Positions 17,226-25,881 are shown, numbered from the stretch's first letter. The stretch is 64,000 nt of DNA from Candidatus Chloroploca sp. Khr17 (GCF_004138165.1 NZ_RYFF01000009.1:81217-145216), one strand, 5' to 3'. Numbers and translations are program-made. The notes: generated by a model not told the origin, from the sequence alone.

Positions 17226-18266
17226 ATGCTCACGTCAACCATCATCGAGGCACTGCCCTCGAGTTACGCTATTCGCGACATCAAGATTGCCCCAAATATC
17301 ACCCTTGCCCCAATGGCAGGGGTGACTGATAGCATCTTTCGCCGGATGATCCTGCGCCTCGGTGGGTGCGGCCTGGTCAGCACCGAGATGACCAATGCAG
17401 CTAGTGTCACGCCCAAGGCCTTGAAACGCCATAAACTGCTCGATTTTTACCCCGAAGAGCGCCCACTGACGATGCAGATTTCGGGCAATGATCCTGATTT
17501 GATTGCCGAAGCGGCCCGTACCGTCGCAGGGTTGGGGGCCGATATTCTCGATATCAACTGCGGCTGTCCCTCGCCCAAGGTCACCGGTGGCGGTCACGGG
17601 GCCTCGTTGCTGCGCGACCTGCCCAAGATGGAACGGGTCTTGCGGGCGGTGACGGCAGCCGTCACGATCCCGGTGACGCTCAAATTTCGCGCCGGGTGGG
17701 ACGAGCACAATCTCAATTTTCTTGAGACAGCCCGGCTTGCCGAGGCTGCGGGCATTGCCGCACTCGCTTTGCACCCACGGACCCGCGAGCAAGGCTACAA
17801 AGGGAGTGCCGATTGGAGTCGGATCGCCGCCGTCAAGCAGGTCGTGACCATTCCGGTCATTGGCAGTGGCGACGTAAAAACCGCTGAAGACGCGCTGGTT
17901 CGTCTCTATGAGAGTGGCGCAGACGGGGTGATGATCGGGCGCGGTGCCATGGAAAACCCCTGGATCTTTGTGCAAATCGGGCAGTTGCGCCGGGGCGAAG
18001 CGGTCTTCGAGCCAGGGCCGAACGATAAACTCGATTTTCTGTTGCGCTATATGGGGATGTGTGAAGAAGAGATGCCCGACCGCCTGGCGCTCAACAAAAT
18101 CAAGCAATTGATCGGCCAGTTTGCCCTGGGCATGCCCAACAGCAGCCACCTGCGCGTCGCCGTGCATCACGCAAGCACCCTCGACGAAGCGCGCAACCAT
18201 ATCCAGACTTTCTTTCAGCACGTAACCACCCCAGAGCACTGGGTTGACCAGGTAAGCATAAGGTAA
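17226..18266 (+). CDS. dusB: tRNA-dihydrouridine synthase, DusB type
   Basis: A 346-residue FMN enzyme that reduces uridines in the tRNA D-loop. LAPMAGVTDSIFRRM, the catalytic cysteine in DINCGCPSPKV, the FMN and RNA contacts KFRAGWDE and LHPRTREQGYKG, and GSGDVKTAED with IGRGAMENPWIF are all in place. ATG at 17226 sits seven bases after a -10 box, with no ribosome binding site, which points to leaderless translation. Confidence 0.93.
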   Translation: MLTSTIIEALPSSYAIRDIKIAPNITLAPMAGVTDSIFRRMILRLGGCGLVSTEMTNAASVTPKALKRHKLLDFYPEERPLTMQISGNDPDLIAEAARTVAGLGADILDINCGCPSPKVTGGGHGASLLRDLPKMERVLRAVTAAVTIPVTLKFRAGWDEHNLNFLETARLAEAAGIAALALHPRTREQGYKGSADWSRIAAVKQVVTIPVIGSGDVKTAEDALVRLYESGADGVMIGRGAMENPWIFVQIGQLRRGEAVFEPGPNDKLDFLLRYMGMCEEEMPDRLALNKIKQLIGQFALGMPNSSHLRVAVHHASTLDEARNHIQTFFQHVTTPEHWVDQVSIR

Positions 18267-18270
18267 GGGC

Positions 18271-18786
18271 ATGCACGACGGCTACATCTTTACCCTCGGC
18301 ATCTGTGGCAGCACAATGGCAAGTGGCCCGGCCCCCGCCAGCCTCGATCTGATGCTTGCGGCCCTTGCCCCCGTCAAACGGGCGGCCTATTTCGGTGAAG
18401 TCCTGATCAGCACTGACCTGCCTTCGCTCGACGACCCGCTGACTACGCCGGTGGTCAACGACATCGCCGACGCCGATGTCTTGCTCATTACAACGCCCTT
18501 GCCGGGAGGAAAATTGCCAGCACGCCTACATTCGCTCGTGCGGCTGATCGAGCATGCCGCCCCGGTCCAGCGACGGCGTTTTGCAGTGATCATCGCTTTC
18601 ACCGACGGCACGACAGAAGGGCTGTGGCCGCTGCGCCATGCCTTGGATGCGGCGGCAATCGAGGTGCTCAGCGAGCTCTATGCGCCCGCCGAGGCCGACC
18701 TCGACGAGCTAGCCCCTGAGCTCATCAGCCTGGCGCACATGGTCTATGGACGTGCGCACGCCTTGCACCCCGAGGCTCTGACGTGA
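18271..18786 (+). CDS. Flavodoxin-like / NADPH-dependent FMN reductase-like protein
   Basis: A 171-residue protein. The N-terminal GICGS phosphate loop, the later DVLLITTPLPGGKLPARLHSLVRLIEHA segment and the overall length match the fold of NADPH-dependent FMN reductases, which reduce flavin or quinones. Identity to the family appears low, so function is uncertain. It starts four bases after dusB and its stop codon overlaps the next start (GTGA). Confidence 0.5.
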   Translation: MHDGYIFTLGICGSTMASGPAPASLDLMLAALAPVKRAAYFGEVLISTDLPSLDDPLTTPVVNDIADADVLLITTPLPGGKLPARLHSLVRLIEHAAPVQRRRFAVIIAFTDGTTEGLWPLRHALDAAAIEVLSELYAPAEADLDELAPELISLAHMVYGRAHALHPEALT

Positions 18787-19562
18787 GCGATGCGCCCCGC
18801 CCCAGGTTTCCAGCCGCCAAAAACTGGCTCGGCGACGAACTGCTCTACTGGTTCTTTGCGCGCTGGTCGCTCTGGAGCAGTTTTGACCGGGTCTGGCTGC
18901 AGAGTCACGGCCCTCTTCCCGACCCTGACGACGGGCCGCTTATCCTCTATCTCAACCACAGTGCCTGGTGGGATGGCTATCTGATGTATGCCATCCACCG
19001 CGTCGTCTTGCGGGGACGTTTCGACGCGCACCTGTTGATGGAAGAGAAGCAACTGCGTGCATACCGCTTTTTCACCTGGTCAGGAGCCTTCGGGCTTGAC
19101 CGAAGCAACCCCGAAGCGACCGAGCGTGCGCTGGCCTACACGGTCAAGCTATTGCGCGAACGCAAGGGATCGCAAGCGCGATCAGTCTTTATCTTCCCGC
19201 AGGGGCGGATCGTACCGCAGGATCAGCGCCCCCTCGTGACATATCCGGGGATTGCGCGCATCATTACGCAACTCAACGGTGACGTGAACCTGTGCCCGGT
19301 CGCCTTGCGCTATGAATTTTTAGGCGAACAGCGCCCACACGCCTTTATCCGCATCGGGCCAGTGCATCGCGTCACTGAGCCAGACTCGGCCCGCGCAACG
19401 ATGCGCGACCTCAACAAGCGCCTAACGCAGGCGTGTGACGCCTTGCGCGACGACGTTGTGGGTGAGCAGCGCGACCGCTTTGCCGTCATCTTGCGTGGGC
19501 AACGCGGCATTGACCAGCAATTCGACAGGTTTCTCCGCCTCTTCCGACGCACCCGAGGGTGA
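18783..19562 (+). CDS. PlsC-like lysophospholipid/glycolipid acyltransferase
   Basis: A 259-residue acyltransferase. The catalytic NHSAWWD (HX4D) occurs near residue 58 and the acceptor-binding IFPQGRIVPQ near 138. The GTG start overlaps the upstream stop codon. The gene is convergent with cruF, whose product hydrates gamma-carotene. In Chlorobi, and it is thought in Chloroflexi, CruD is an acyltransferase of this fold that esterifies the glucose of hydroxy-gamma-carotene glucoside, so CruD is a candidate identity; general phospholipid synthesis is the alternative. Confidence 0.75.
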   Translation: MSDAPRPRFPAAKNWLGDELLYWFFARWSLWSSFDRVWLQSHGPLPDPDDGPLILYLNHSAWWDGYLMYAIHRVVLRGRFDAHLLMEEKQLRAYRFFTWSGAFGLDRSNPEATERALAYTVKLLRERKGSQARSVFIFPQGRIVPQDQRPLVTYPGIARIITQLNGDVNLCPVALRYEFLGEQRPHAFIRIGPVHRVTEPDSARATMRDLNKRLTQACDALRDDVVGEQRDRFAVILRGQRGIDQQFDRFLRLFRRTRG

Positions 19563-19576
19563 GGGATCGGCGCGCA

Positions 19577-19607
19577 GATCTCACAGGTCTTGAAGACCTG
19601 TGAGGTC
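19577..19607. terminator. Hairpin between acyltransferase and cruF (repeat E, copy 1)
   Basis: CTCACAGGTCTT and its complement form a near-perfect stem-loop in the convergent gap. The same palindrome recurs at 60264-60296 and its arms appear inside the element at 54941. It may stop transcription from both sides, though the T-run after it is poor. Confidence 0.5.
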
Positions 19608-19638
19608 TTATAAGGCCCCCAAGCCCCAGCCGGGGGCT

Positions 19639-20526
19639 TTACGCCCCCGACTCCTGCTCGGCATCACGCATACGGCGGGCCAACCGTGGCAAGCCCCAAT
19701 GAAAAGCAAGTGCCAGCATGATCAAGCCACCGATCAACGCCGCGACCTCTTGCCCACGCGACAGATTAACGAGCACAAACATCGTCAAATTGGTCAAATA
19801 GAGGGTCACCGGCAACCAGGGCCAGAAGAACTGCGCCGCATCGCGTTGCACATCAGCGAGCGCATAGGCCGCCTCACGTTGGCGGGCGGCCTGGGCACGA
19901 TAGCGCAACAAGACCCAACTCAGCAGCAGACTAGTCACAAACCAGGCCACAAAATTCGAAAGCGGAATGCCATAATAGATGTCATCTGGCGTCCCACTCC
20001 AGACCCAGTACCCATTGATATTCACCGCAAACGGCTCGATCGTCACATCGAGCAAAAGGGCAAAGACCGCCGCCATCAAGACCTTGGTACTGCTCACCTG
20101 CTGATCCTCGGCCATCGGGCGATTTTCACGACCCAGGATCAATTCACCGACACCCATTGCGGTCGTCACCACCAGCAACCACGCAAAGGGAATCGCGAGC
20201 GGCACCACGCCGAAAATCTGGGGCTGCAGCACCTCGGTATACGAAAATGCCCCAAAGGGAAAGCCCGTTGTAGCCCCGGTATGTTCAACCAGCCACGAAA
20301 GAAAGAGGATCCAGAGCGAAGCGAACGCACCCCACCGCCCAAAATTGACAATGAGCCAGAGCCCCACCAACGAACCCTGCAGCAAGAGCAGCACCCCACC
20401 CATCCATGTGCCCCAGACAGGCACCCGATCAAGCGCGATAAGGGCAATCGACCAGGGATAGATAAAAAGGTACGAGGCGAAAAGCGCGGCTACTCCCTTA
20501 CGGAGGCGCGTGGTCTGGTGTAACAT
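19639..20526 (-). CDS. cruF: Carotenoid 1,2-hydratase, CruF family
   Basis: A 295-residue membrane protein with about eight helices. The conserved acidic and aromatic segments of CruF/bisanhydrobacterioruberin hydratases are visible: VEHTGATTGFPFGAFSYT, and LLDVTIEPFAVNINGYWVW. These enzymes add water to a psi end group; in Chloroflexales they make hydroxy-gamma-carotene. The start at 20526 is preferred over 20565 because AGGAAG lies about ten bases upstream and the added residues look non-coding. Confidence 0.85.
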   Translation of the reverse strand: MLHQTTRLRKGVAALFASYLFIYPWSIALIALDRVPVWGTWMGGVLLLLQGSLVGLWLIVNFGRWGAFASLWILFLSWLVEHTGATTGFPFGAFSYTEVLQPQIFGVVPLAIPFAWLLVVTTAMGVGELILGRENRPMAEDQQVSSTKVLMAAVFALLLDVTIEPFAVNINGYWVWSGTPDDIYYGIPLSNFVAWFVTSLLLSWVLLRYRAQAARQREAAYALADVQRDAAQFFWPWLPVTLYLTNLTMFVLVNLSRGQEVAALIGGLIMLALAFHWGLPRLARRMRDAEQESGA

Positions 20527-20576
20527 ACGTGATAACTTCCTATCGACAGAATGAAAACATCGCAAGCACCTGAATT

Positions 20577-20605
20577 ATTATAAATTCGTGTTTTTTGCTT
20601 GTCAA
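20577..20605 (-). promoter_or_regulatory. Consensus sigma-70 promoter of cruF
   Basis: On the minus strand TTGACA (20605-20600) is followed after exactly 17 bases by TATAAT (20582-20577). The surrounding 90 bases are AT-rich. The transcript would carry a leader of about 44 bases. Confidence 0.75.
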
Positions 20606-20688
20606 AGCCCCATAATTCTATTCCTGTTTTGTGATTTTATTGAGTCTTTACTACGTTTAGAGTTAACCCCCTAAAGCCCATCCTTGGG

Positions 20689-20783
20689 CTATAGCAGTCC
20701 TGTTTGGATTGTAAACAGGAGTGCCGGCTTTAGCCGGCTAAAGCCGGCACTCCGTAGACACAAACCTGTTAGGACTGCTATAG
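20689..20783. repeat. Element F: 95-bp palindromic element with 13-bp inverted ends
   Basis: CTATAGCAGTCCT at the left end is exactly inverted as AGGACTGCTATAG at the right end. The centre holds a second stem-loop made of GTGCCGGCTTTAGCCGGC units. There is no reading frame of note. It lies in the gap between cruF and the slipin gene and looks like a small non-autonomous or REP-type element. Confidence 0.6.
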
Positions 20784-20816
20784 CGGAAACGACCAGCTGT
20801 GCTGGTCGTTTCCGCT
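20782..20816. terminator. 16-bp perfect hairpin downstream of the slipin gene
   Basis: AGCGGAAACGACCAGC and its exact complement flank a three-base loop, 67 bases beyond the slipin stop codon. There is no T-run after it on the minus strand, so termination may be inefficient or Rho-assisted. Confidence 0.5.
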
Positions 20817-20882
20817 AGCCCAAGCGAACTTACTGACGTACCCACCTTGCGCTAGCGACGGGCGACCAGAGATCGCCCGTTG

Positions 20883-21662
20883 CTACCGCAGCTTTTCCTC
20901 GGTAGGCATAAACTGCTTGATCGTCTCGATCGGCAACGGGAAGATAATCGTACTATTCTTCTCGACGGCGATCTCAGTGAGCGTCTGGAGATAACGCAAC
21001 TGGAGGGTAACCGGCTCACTGGCAATGATGGCGGCAGCATCGGCGAGAGCCCGACTCGCCTGCAATTCACCCTCGGCGTGGATCAGCTTGGCGCGCTTCT
21101 CACGCTCAGCCTCAGCCTGCTTGGCCATCGCCCGTTGCATATTCTGAGGCAACTCGACATCCTTGACCTCAACGATCGTCACTTTGATGCCCCAGGGTTC
21201 AGTCTGTTCATCAATGATCTGCTGGAGCTTCTGATTGATCACTTCACGCTTGGCCAGCAACTCGTCAAGCTCACCCTGACCAACAACCGAGCGCAGGGTT
21301 GTCTGGGCAATCTGCATCGTCGCACGAATATAGTCCATCACTTTGGTGACCGCCCAGTTGGGATTGATCACCTGAAAATAGAGCACCGCATTGACCTTGA
21401 TGGTGACGTTATCCAGGGTAATAACTTCTTGCGCTGGCACGTCCATCGTAATGACACGGGTATCCACGCGCACCATACGCTCGAAGACCGGAACCACAAA
21501 AAAGAGGCCTGGACCACGGGCACCAACCAGGCGTCCAAGGCGAAAGATCACCCCGCGCTCATATTCAGGCACAATCTTGATCGACGAAAGCAAGACCATC
21601 AGGGCCACAAAGCCTAGGACGCCCAGACAGGCAAGCAAAAAAAGACCACTTCCACCAGTCAT
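20883..21662 (-). CDS. Slipin (SPFH/band-7 membrane scaffold protein)
   Basis: A 259-residue protein with one N-terminal membrane helix, then a band-7 domain ([30 protein letters not shown]-like [30 protein letters not shown]) and a C-terminal helical stretch rich in Glu, Lys and Arg. Such proteins form membrane microdomain rings. It directly follows an NfeD-family gene, the usual pairing in which NfeD interacts with, and in some species cleaves, the slipin. Confidence 0.93.
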   Translation of the reverse strand: MTGGSGLFLLACLGVLGFVALMVLLSSIKIVPEYERGVIFRLGRLVGARGPGLFFVVPVFERMVRVDTRVITMDVPAQEVITLDNVTIKVNAVLYFQVINPNWAVTKVMDYIRATMQIAQTTLRSVVGQGELDELLAKREVINQKLQQIIDEQTEPWGIKVTIVEVKDVELPQNMQRAMAKQAEAEREKRAKLIHAEGELQASRALADAAAIIASEPVTLQLRYLQTLTEIAVEKNSTIIFPLPIETIKQFMPTEEKLR

Positions 21663-21684
21663 TATCGCACTCCTTCAGACTAAA

Positions 21685-23073
21685 CTACTTGGTTGGGTTT
21701 GGTTCGTGCGGGCGCTCACCCGTGGTCGCCGTCGGCGCAAGACGTTTCACCATCAAGCGCAGGTCATAAACCCCGGTAACCCTCACCCACTCACCAATTT
21801 CAATCTCACCATCTTCGCTGAGCGCACGCCAAAGCGCCCCCTCAACAAACACCATTCCCTCGGGTTCGAGGCGTTTACGGACTTCAGCCAGGCGTCCGAC
21901 CAGGCCCTCCTGGCCAGTTGTCACCGGTGCATTGCGTGCCCGCACGGCCAGCAACACACCCACCGTCGCAAACGCGGCAATCAAGACCGCCACCAGCACA
22001 ATCGCCCAGAACGCTACCGCCACACCCGGAGCCTGCGCATTGTCAAACATCATCATGGCGCTCACCACCAGTAAGACCAAGCCAAGCACCGTAACAGTGC
22101 CCTGGGAAGGCAAAAAGAGATCAGCGGCAACGAGCCCGAACGCAAGAAAGAGGCCCATCACGGCCAACCAGCGTACGGGCAAGGCAAAAAGGCCAACCAG
22201 AGCCATCATGAGCAAGATCAAGGCCAACCCGGCCAGCACACCGAGCGTCGGTGTCACGAGTTCGGCATAGGCGGCAAAGCCTGCCATGATCAGCAACAGA
22301 AAGGCCACGGTAGGATTGGCGAGCAGCATCAAGAGCATTTCCCACAGCGTCGGCTCAAGGGGCTTTGTAGGTTGCCCAAGCGTACGCAACGTACGGGTCT
22401 CGCCATCAGCAAGCACAACAACCTGCCCTTCCAGCAGGGTCAACAACTCTTCGCGGTCGCGTGCAACCAAATTGATTGCCGGTGGCGTAAGTTCAATGGC
22501 CTGAGCATTGCTAAGCACAATGCCCTCACGGACAGCCGGTTCAACCCAGCCATCGTTCCGTCCCCGGTCGCGGCTCCAGGAGCCAAGCTGGAGGATCGCC
22601 TCGTTGAGCAACAACTCACGCGCCTGCTCGCCGAGGTTGGCATTGGCTTCGATCAGAGGCACCGGAACCCCAAAGGAGGTATTCGGGGCCATGGCAGCAA
22701 CATGCGAGGCCGCTAACAACCACGAACCTGCGGCGCCGCTCGCGATCCCGGGCGGAACAAAAACCACGACGGGCACACTGGCATTCGCAAGATCGGCGGC
22801 AACCAGACGTACATCACGTAACACCGCACCCGTCACACCCAACTCAATAAGCAAGAGCTCAGCGTCATTCGCTTCGGCTTCACGCAACGTGCGCCGGAGA
22901 TAATCAACCGTGTGGGTACTGACGACACCACTCAACTCGACCGTAAAGAGTGGCCCACGAGCCTGTGCGGCGACAGGCTGTACAAGGGTACTAACAAAAT
23001 GGAGGAGGAGGAGACCAAAAAAACAGAGGCGCCCAAGACGCCCAAGCCTCCCTTGACGAAGAATACGTTTCAT
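21685..23073 (-). CDS. NfeD-family membrane protein with ClpP-like domain lacking catalytic residues
   Basis: About 462 residues: a signal sequence, a ClpP/SppA-like domain (about 40-240), four or more membrane helices and a C-terminal OB-fold NfeD domain with GREGLVGRLAEVR-like GQEGLVGRLAEVR. In active relatives a serine in an ASAG-like motif and a lysine 17 residues before GRN form the catalytic dyad. Here those positions read Ala (A114 in SGAAGS) and Leu (L154), so the protease domain is probably inactive. Starts at 23073 or 23082 are equally plausible. The gap to the slipin gene is 22 bases. Confidence 0.85.
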   Translation of the reverse strand: MKRILRQGRLGRLGRLCFFGLLLLHFVSTLVQPVAAQARGPLFTVELSGVVSTHTVDYLRRTLREAEANDAELLLIELGVTGAVLRDVRLVAADLANASVPVVVFVPPGIASGAAGSWLLAASHVAAMAPNTSFGVPVPLIEANANLGEQARELLLNEAILQLGSWSRDRGRNDGWVEPAVREGIVLSNAQAIELTPPAINLVARDREELLTLLEGQVVVLADGETRTLRTLGQPTKPLEPTLWEMLLMLLANPTVAFLLLIMAGFAAYAELVTPTLGVLAGLALILLMMALVGLFALPVRWLAVMGLFLAFGLVAADLFLPSQGTVTVLGLVLLVVSAMMMFDNAQAPGVAVAFWAIVLVAVLIAAFATVGVLLAVRARNAPVTTGQEGLVGRLAEVRKRLEPEGMVFVEGALWRALSEDGEIEIGEWVRVTGVYDLRLMVKRLAPTATTGERPHEPNPTK

Positions 23074-23119
23074 ACGAATCATTGATGCTGTTGCCTCAAA
23101 TGTACAGACCAACTTCAGT

Positions 23120-23148
23120 ATAATACGTTTTTGGACAAAAAATATCAA
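23120..23148 (-). promoter_or_regulatory. Sigma-70 promoter of the nfeD-slipin operon
   Basis: On the minus strand TTGATA (23148-23143) and TATTAT (23125-23120) are 17 bases apart, about 47 bases upstream of the start codon. Confidence 0.6.
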
Positions 23149-23241
23149 ATCTGCGTAATCTGCGTAATCTGCGGACGATCAGCATGACGTTGCATCAGCC
23201 CTAGAGGGTGCGGCAAGAGCGGTGCTTTGCGCGTACGAATG

Positions 23242-23250
23242 TGATATAAT
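23242..23250 (+). promoter_or_regulatory. Extended -10 promoter and about 100-base leader of the DHS-like gene
   Basis: TGATATAAT is an extended -10 box. The predicted leader, from about 23257 to 23356, contains a short GGGAAT/ATTCC pairing and a run of seven T near 23320. It ends in GGAGGG before the start codon. The leader could be structured, but I cannot match it to a known riboswitch class. Confidence 0.5.
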
Positions 23251-23356
23251 ATGTATATCAGCCACGTTGGGAATTGATGGCGGGCGCGCAGGCGTACCGT
23301 AGATTCCTTAGCCGGGGCTTTTTTTATCGCCTTGAGATACCAGAAGGAGGGTTGTG

Positions 23357-24418
23357 ATGGCAAAAGAAGAACTGCTGCATACGATGGTCGAGCATCTTGA
23401 TATCAAGCGGGTGAATGTGGTTCCGCTGATCGAGATGATGGGGCAAACGGCATTTCAGGCGCGCAATCTGGCGCGTGCGGCGCAGATTGCCGATGCAATG
23501 GTTGCCGATCCGCAGGCGACCGTGATCTTGACCCTCGCCGGGAGCCTGATTTCAGCCGGGCAAAAGGGTGTGATCCTCGATCTGTTGCGCTGCAATGCGG
23601 TTGATGCAATTGTTTCGACCGGCGCAAATATTGTTGACCAAGATTTCTTCGAGGCGCTCGGCTTCCGGCATTACCAGGGCAACCCCTTCGCCGATGATAA
23701 TGCGCTGCGCGAGCAGATGATTGACCGCATCTACGATACCTATATTGATGAAGAAGAACTGCGTGTTTGCGATGAGACGATCCGTGTGATCGCGGAAACG
23801 CTGGAACCGCGTGCCTATTCGAGCCGCGAGTTCATTCAGGCCATGGGCGCGTACCTCGCCGAGCACCATCCCGACGCCGAGAGCATTGTGCTCGAAGCGT
23901 ATCGCCGCGACGTGCCGATCTTTGTACCGGCGTTCTCGGATTGCTCGGCTGGCTTCGGGCTCGTTGCCCACCAGGTTGCCCATCCCGACCGCCATGTCAG
24001 CATTGATAGTGTCAAGGATTTCCGCGAACTCACGGCGATCAAGGTCTGGGCTGGGACCACCGGGTTGCTGATGATCGGCGGCGGTGTGCCCAAGAATTTT
24101 GTCCAGGATATTGTCGTGTCCGCCGAGTTCCTTGGCTATGAGGCCGCAATGCACCAGTATGCGGTACAATTGACCGTGGCCGATGAACGTGATGGGGCGC
24201 TCTCGGGGTCAACCCTCAAAGAGGCCAACTCGTGGGGCAAGGTGAGCCTTGCGCAAGAGCAGATGGTCTTTGGTGAGGCGACGGTGACCTTCCCGTTGCT
24301 CGCCGGGTATGTGTACCACAAGGGCAATTGGCGCGAGCGCCAGCCTCGTTCATGGGCACGGGCACTCGCTAGCGGGCAGCTGCTGGACTATGCTGCGGCG
24401 GCACACGCTCAGAAGTAA
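23357..24418 (+). CDS. Deoxyhypusine-synthase-like protein
   Basis: A 353-residue member of the deoxyhypusine/homospermidine synthase family, NAD-dependent enzymes that transfer the aminobutyl group of spermidine. The NAD-binding DILDI-type strands and the catalytic lysine segment EANSWGKV near the C-terminus are present, as is LMIGGGVPKNF. Bacteria have no hypusinated eIF5A, so the substrate here is not the classical one; a role in making homospermidine or a related polyamine is inferred. ATG at 23357 follows GGAGGG; a GTG lies directly before it. purN follows after six bases. Confidence 0.85.
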   Translation: MAKEELLHTMVEHLDIKRVNVVPLIEMMGQTAFQARNLARAAQIADAMVADPQATVILTLAGSLISAGQKGVILDLLRCNAVDAIVSTGANIVDQDFFEALGFRHYQGNPFADDNALREQMIDRIYDTYIDEEELRVCDETIRVIAETLEPRAYSSREFIQAMGAYLAEHHPDAESIVLEAYRRDVPIFVPAFSDCSAGFGLVAHQVAHPDRHVSIDSVKDFRELTAIKVWAGTTGLLMIGGGVPKNFVQDIVVSAEFLGYEAAMHQYAVQLTVADERDGALSGSTLKEANSWGKVSLAQEQMVFGEATVTFPLLAGYVYHKGNWRERQPRSWARALASGQLLDYAAAAHAQK

Positions 24419-24424
24419 TTCTTT

Positions 24425-25060
24425 ATGTATCAGGTTGCGGTCTTGCTGAGTGGCACAGGCTCGAATCTTCAGGCACTCTTCGAGGCCGAGGATGCCGGGC
24501 AACTGGGGGCGCAGGTGAGCCTGGTCGTAAGTGACCAGGCTACCGCATATGGGCTGCAACGTGCGCTGCAGCGCGGGGTGGCAACGGCCCACGTGCCGTT
24601 GCCCGCTGCGCCGCGTGGCCCGCAACGGGCGCTGGTGCGCGCCGCGTGGGAACAACGCCTCGCTGCGGTGACGGCGGCCTTTACCCCCGACTTGGTGGTG
24701 CTCGCGGGTTTTATGCGGATTCTTTCGCCCGCTTTTTTGAACTGGTTCCCCCAGCGGGTGATCAATCAGCATCCTGCGCTCTTGCCTGATGATGGCAGCG
24801 ATACCGTGACCACAAGCACGGGCTTGGTCATACCCGCCCTGCGTGGCGCCCACGTGGTTGATGAGGCGGTGCAACGTGGGTTGCCGGTCAGTGGCTGTAC
24901 GATTCATCGGGTGACGCCCCGGGTGGACGATGGGCCGGTGCTCGCCCGCGCCGAAGTGCCCCTGCATCCTGATGATACACCGACAACGCTGCACGAACGG
25001 ATCAAGGTTGAAGAGCGCCGCCTGATTGTCGAGGTGGTGCGAAGTCTGGCTCAACGCTGA
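24425..25060 (+). CDS. purN: Phosphoribosylglycinamide formyltransferase
   Basis: A 211-residue enzyme that uses 10-formyl-THF to formylate GAR in purine synthesis. SGTGSNLQALFEA forms the phosphate loop, LAGFMRILSPAFL is typical, and NQHPALLP carries the catalytic Asn and His. The second catalytic part, ...GCTIHRVTPRVDDGPVLAR, has the conserved histidine and aspartate. It also contains an insertion (DDGSDTVTTSTGLVIPALRG) where most family members are shorter. Its stop codon overlaps the next start (TGATG). Confidence 0.93.
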   Translation: MYQVAVLLSGTGSNLQALFEAEDAGQLGAQVSLVVSDQATAYGLQRALQRGVATAHVPLPAAPRGPQRALVRAAWEQRLAAVTAAFTPDLVVLAGFMRILSPAFLNWFPQRVINQHPALLPDDGSDTVTTSTGLVIPALRGAHVVDEAVQRGLPVSGCTIHRVTPRVDDGPVLARAEVPLHPDDTPTTLHERIKVEERRLIVEVVRSLAQR

Positions 25061-25881
25061 TGTATGATCTTGCGCCCCACAATCCGTATACCCTCAGCCT
25101 GGCAACGCCGCTCGTCGCGGGGGCAGGCAGCGTCGGCTATGGCGTTGAAGTCGCCCGCCAACTCGGGTTGACCAGTCAACCACCGACCCACGGACTCGGC
25201 GCGCTGTTCACCCGCACCACGACGCTGCGCCCAATCCGTACACGCCCGCAGATCCACGAAACCCCGGCGGGTCTGGTGGTTTGTGATCATCAGGCCAACC
25301 CCGGGATCCGTACGGTGCGTGAGCGTTTTGCCCCAGTGTGGCGGAACTGGAATCTGCCCGTCATCGTGAGTGTCGCCGCCACGCATCCGCCTGACCTTGA
25401 ACGCCTGCTCACCGAACTCGAGACAAGTGACGCGGTTCGTGGGATCGAAATCGCGCTCGCTGACTCTGATGCCGTCACGCCCCACGCAGCCCAACACCTG
25501 GTGAAAGCAGCGCGCGCCACAACACCGTTGCCATTGATCGCCAGATTGTCGGGCGCTATGCCAACGATGCTTGCCGTCGCCGAGGCCGTCGTTGCGGCCG
25601 GGGCGGACTGCCTGGCCCTGACTGACGGTCTGCCCGCTGCCGTCGCCAGCGCCACAGGCTATCGCGAAGGCTTGCTCTACGGGCCAGCGCTGCACCCCAT
25701 CGTCCTACGCCAGCTCACCGCGCTCGCCGCAGCCGTAACAGTGCCCATCATTGCCGGCGGCGGCGTCACAAGCCTTGCCGCCGCACGCGCCCTGCTCGAG
25801 GCCGGGGCCACCGCCGTCAGCCTCGACACCGTGCTGCTTACCGATTTACGGGCGCCGGAGCAGTGGGGGGCCTGTGGGTAA
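25060..25881 (+). CDS. Dihydroorotate dehydrogenase-like TIM-barrel protein
   Basis: A 273-residue protein related to class 1 dihydroorotate dehydrogenases and similar FMN barrels. The N-terminus (LATPLVAGAGSVGYG) and the FMN phosphate loop (VPIIAGGGVTSLAAARALLEAGATAVSLDT) match. However, the NVSCPN catalytic segment is replaced by IEIALADSDAV, and the residues that normally bind orotate are not recognisable. It is translationally coupled to purN. Flavin binding is likely, but pyrimidine synthesis is doubtful. Confidence 0.65.
   Translation: MYDLAPHNPYTLSLATPLVAGAGSVGYGVEVARQLGLTSQPPTHGLGALFTRTTTLRPIRTRPQIHETPAGLVVCDHQANPGIRTVRERFAPVWRNWNLPVIVSVAATHPPDLERLLTELETSDAVRGIEIALADSDAVTPHAAQHLVKAARATTPLPLIARLSGAMPTMLAVAEAVVAAGADCLALTDGLPAAVASATGYREGLLYGPALHPIVLRQLTALAAAVTVPIIAGGGVTSLAAARALLEAGATAVSLDTVLLTDLRAPEQWGACG

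Noticed and set aside
23256..23356. Known riboswitch in the leader of the DHS-like gene
   Set aside because: I could not match conserved cores of any class I know; it is left as an unassigned leader.
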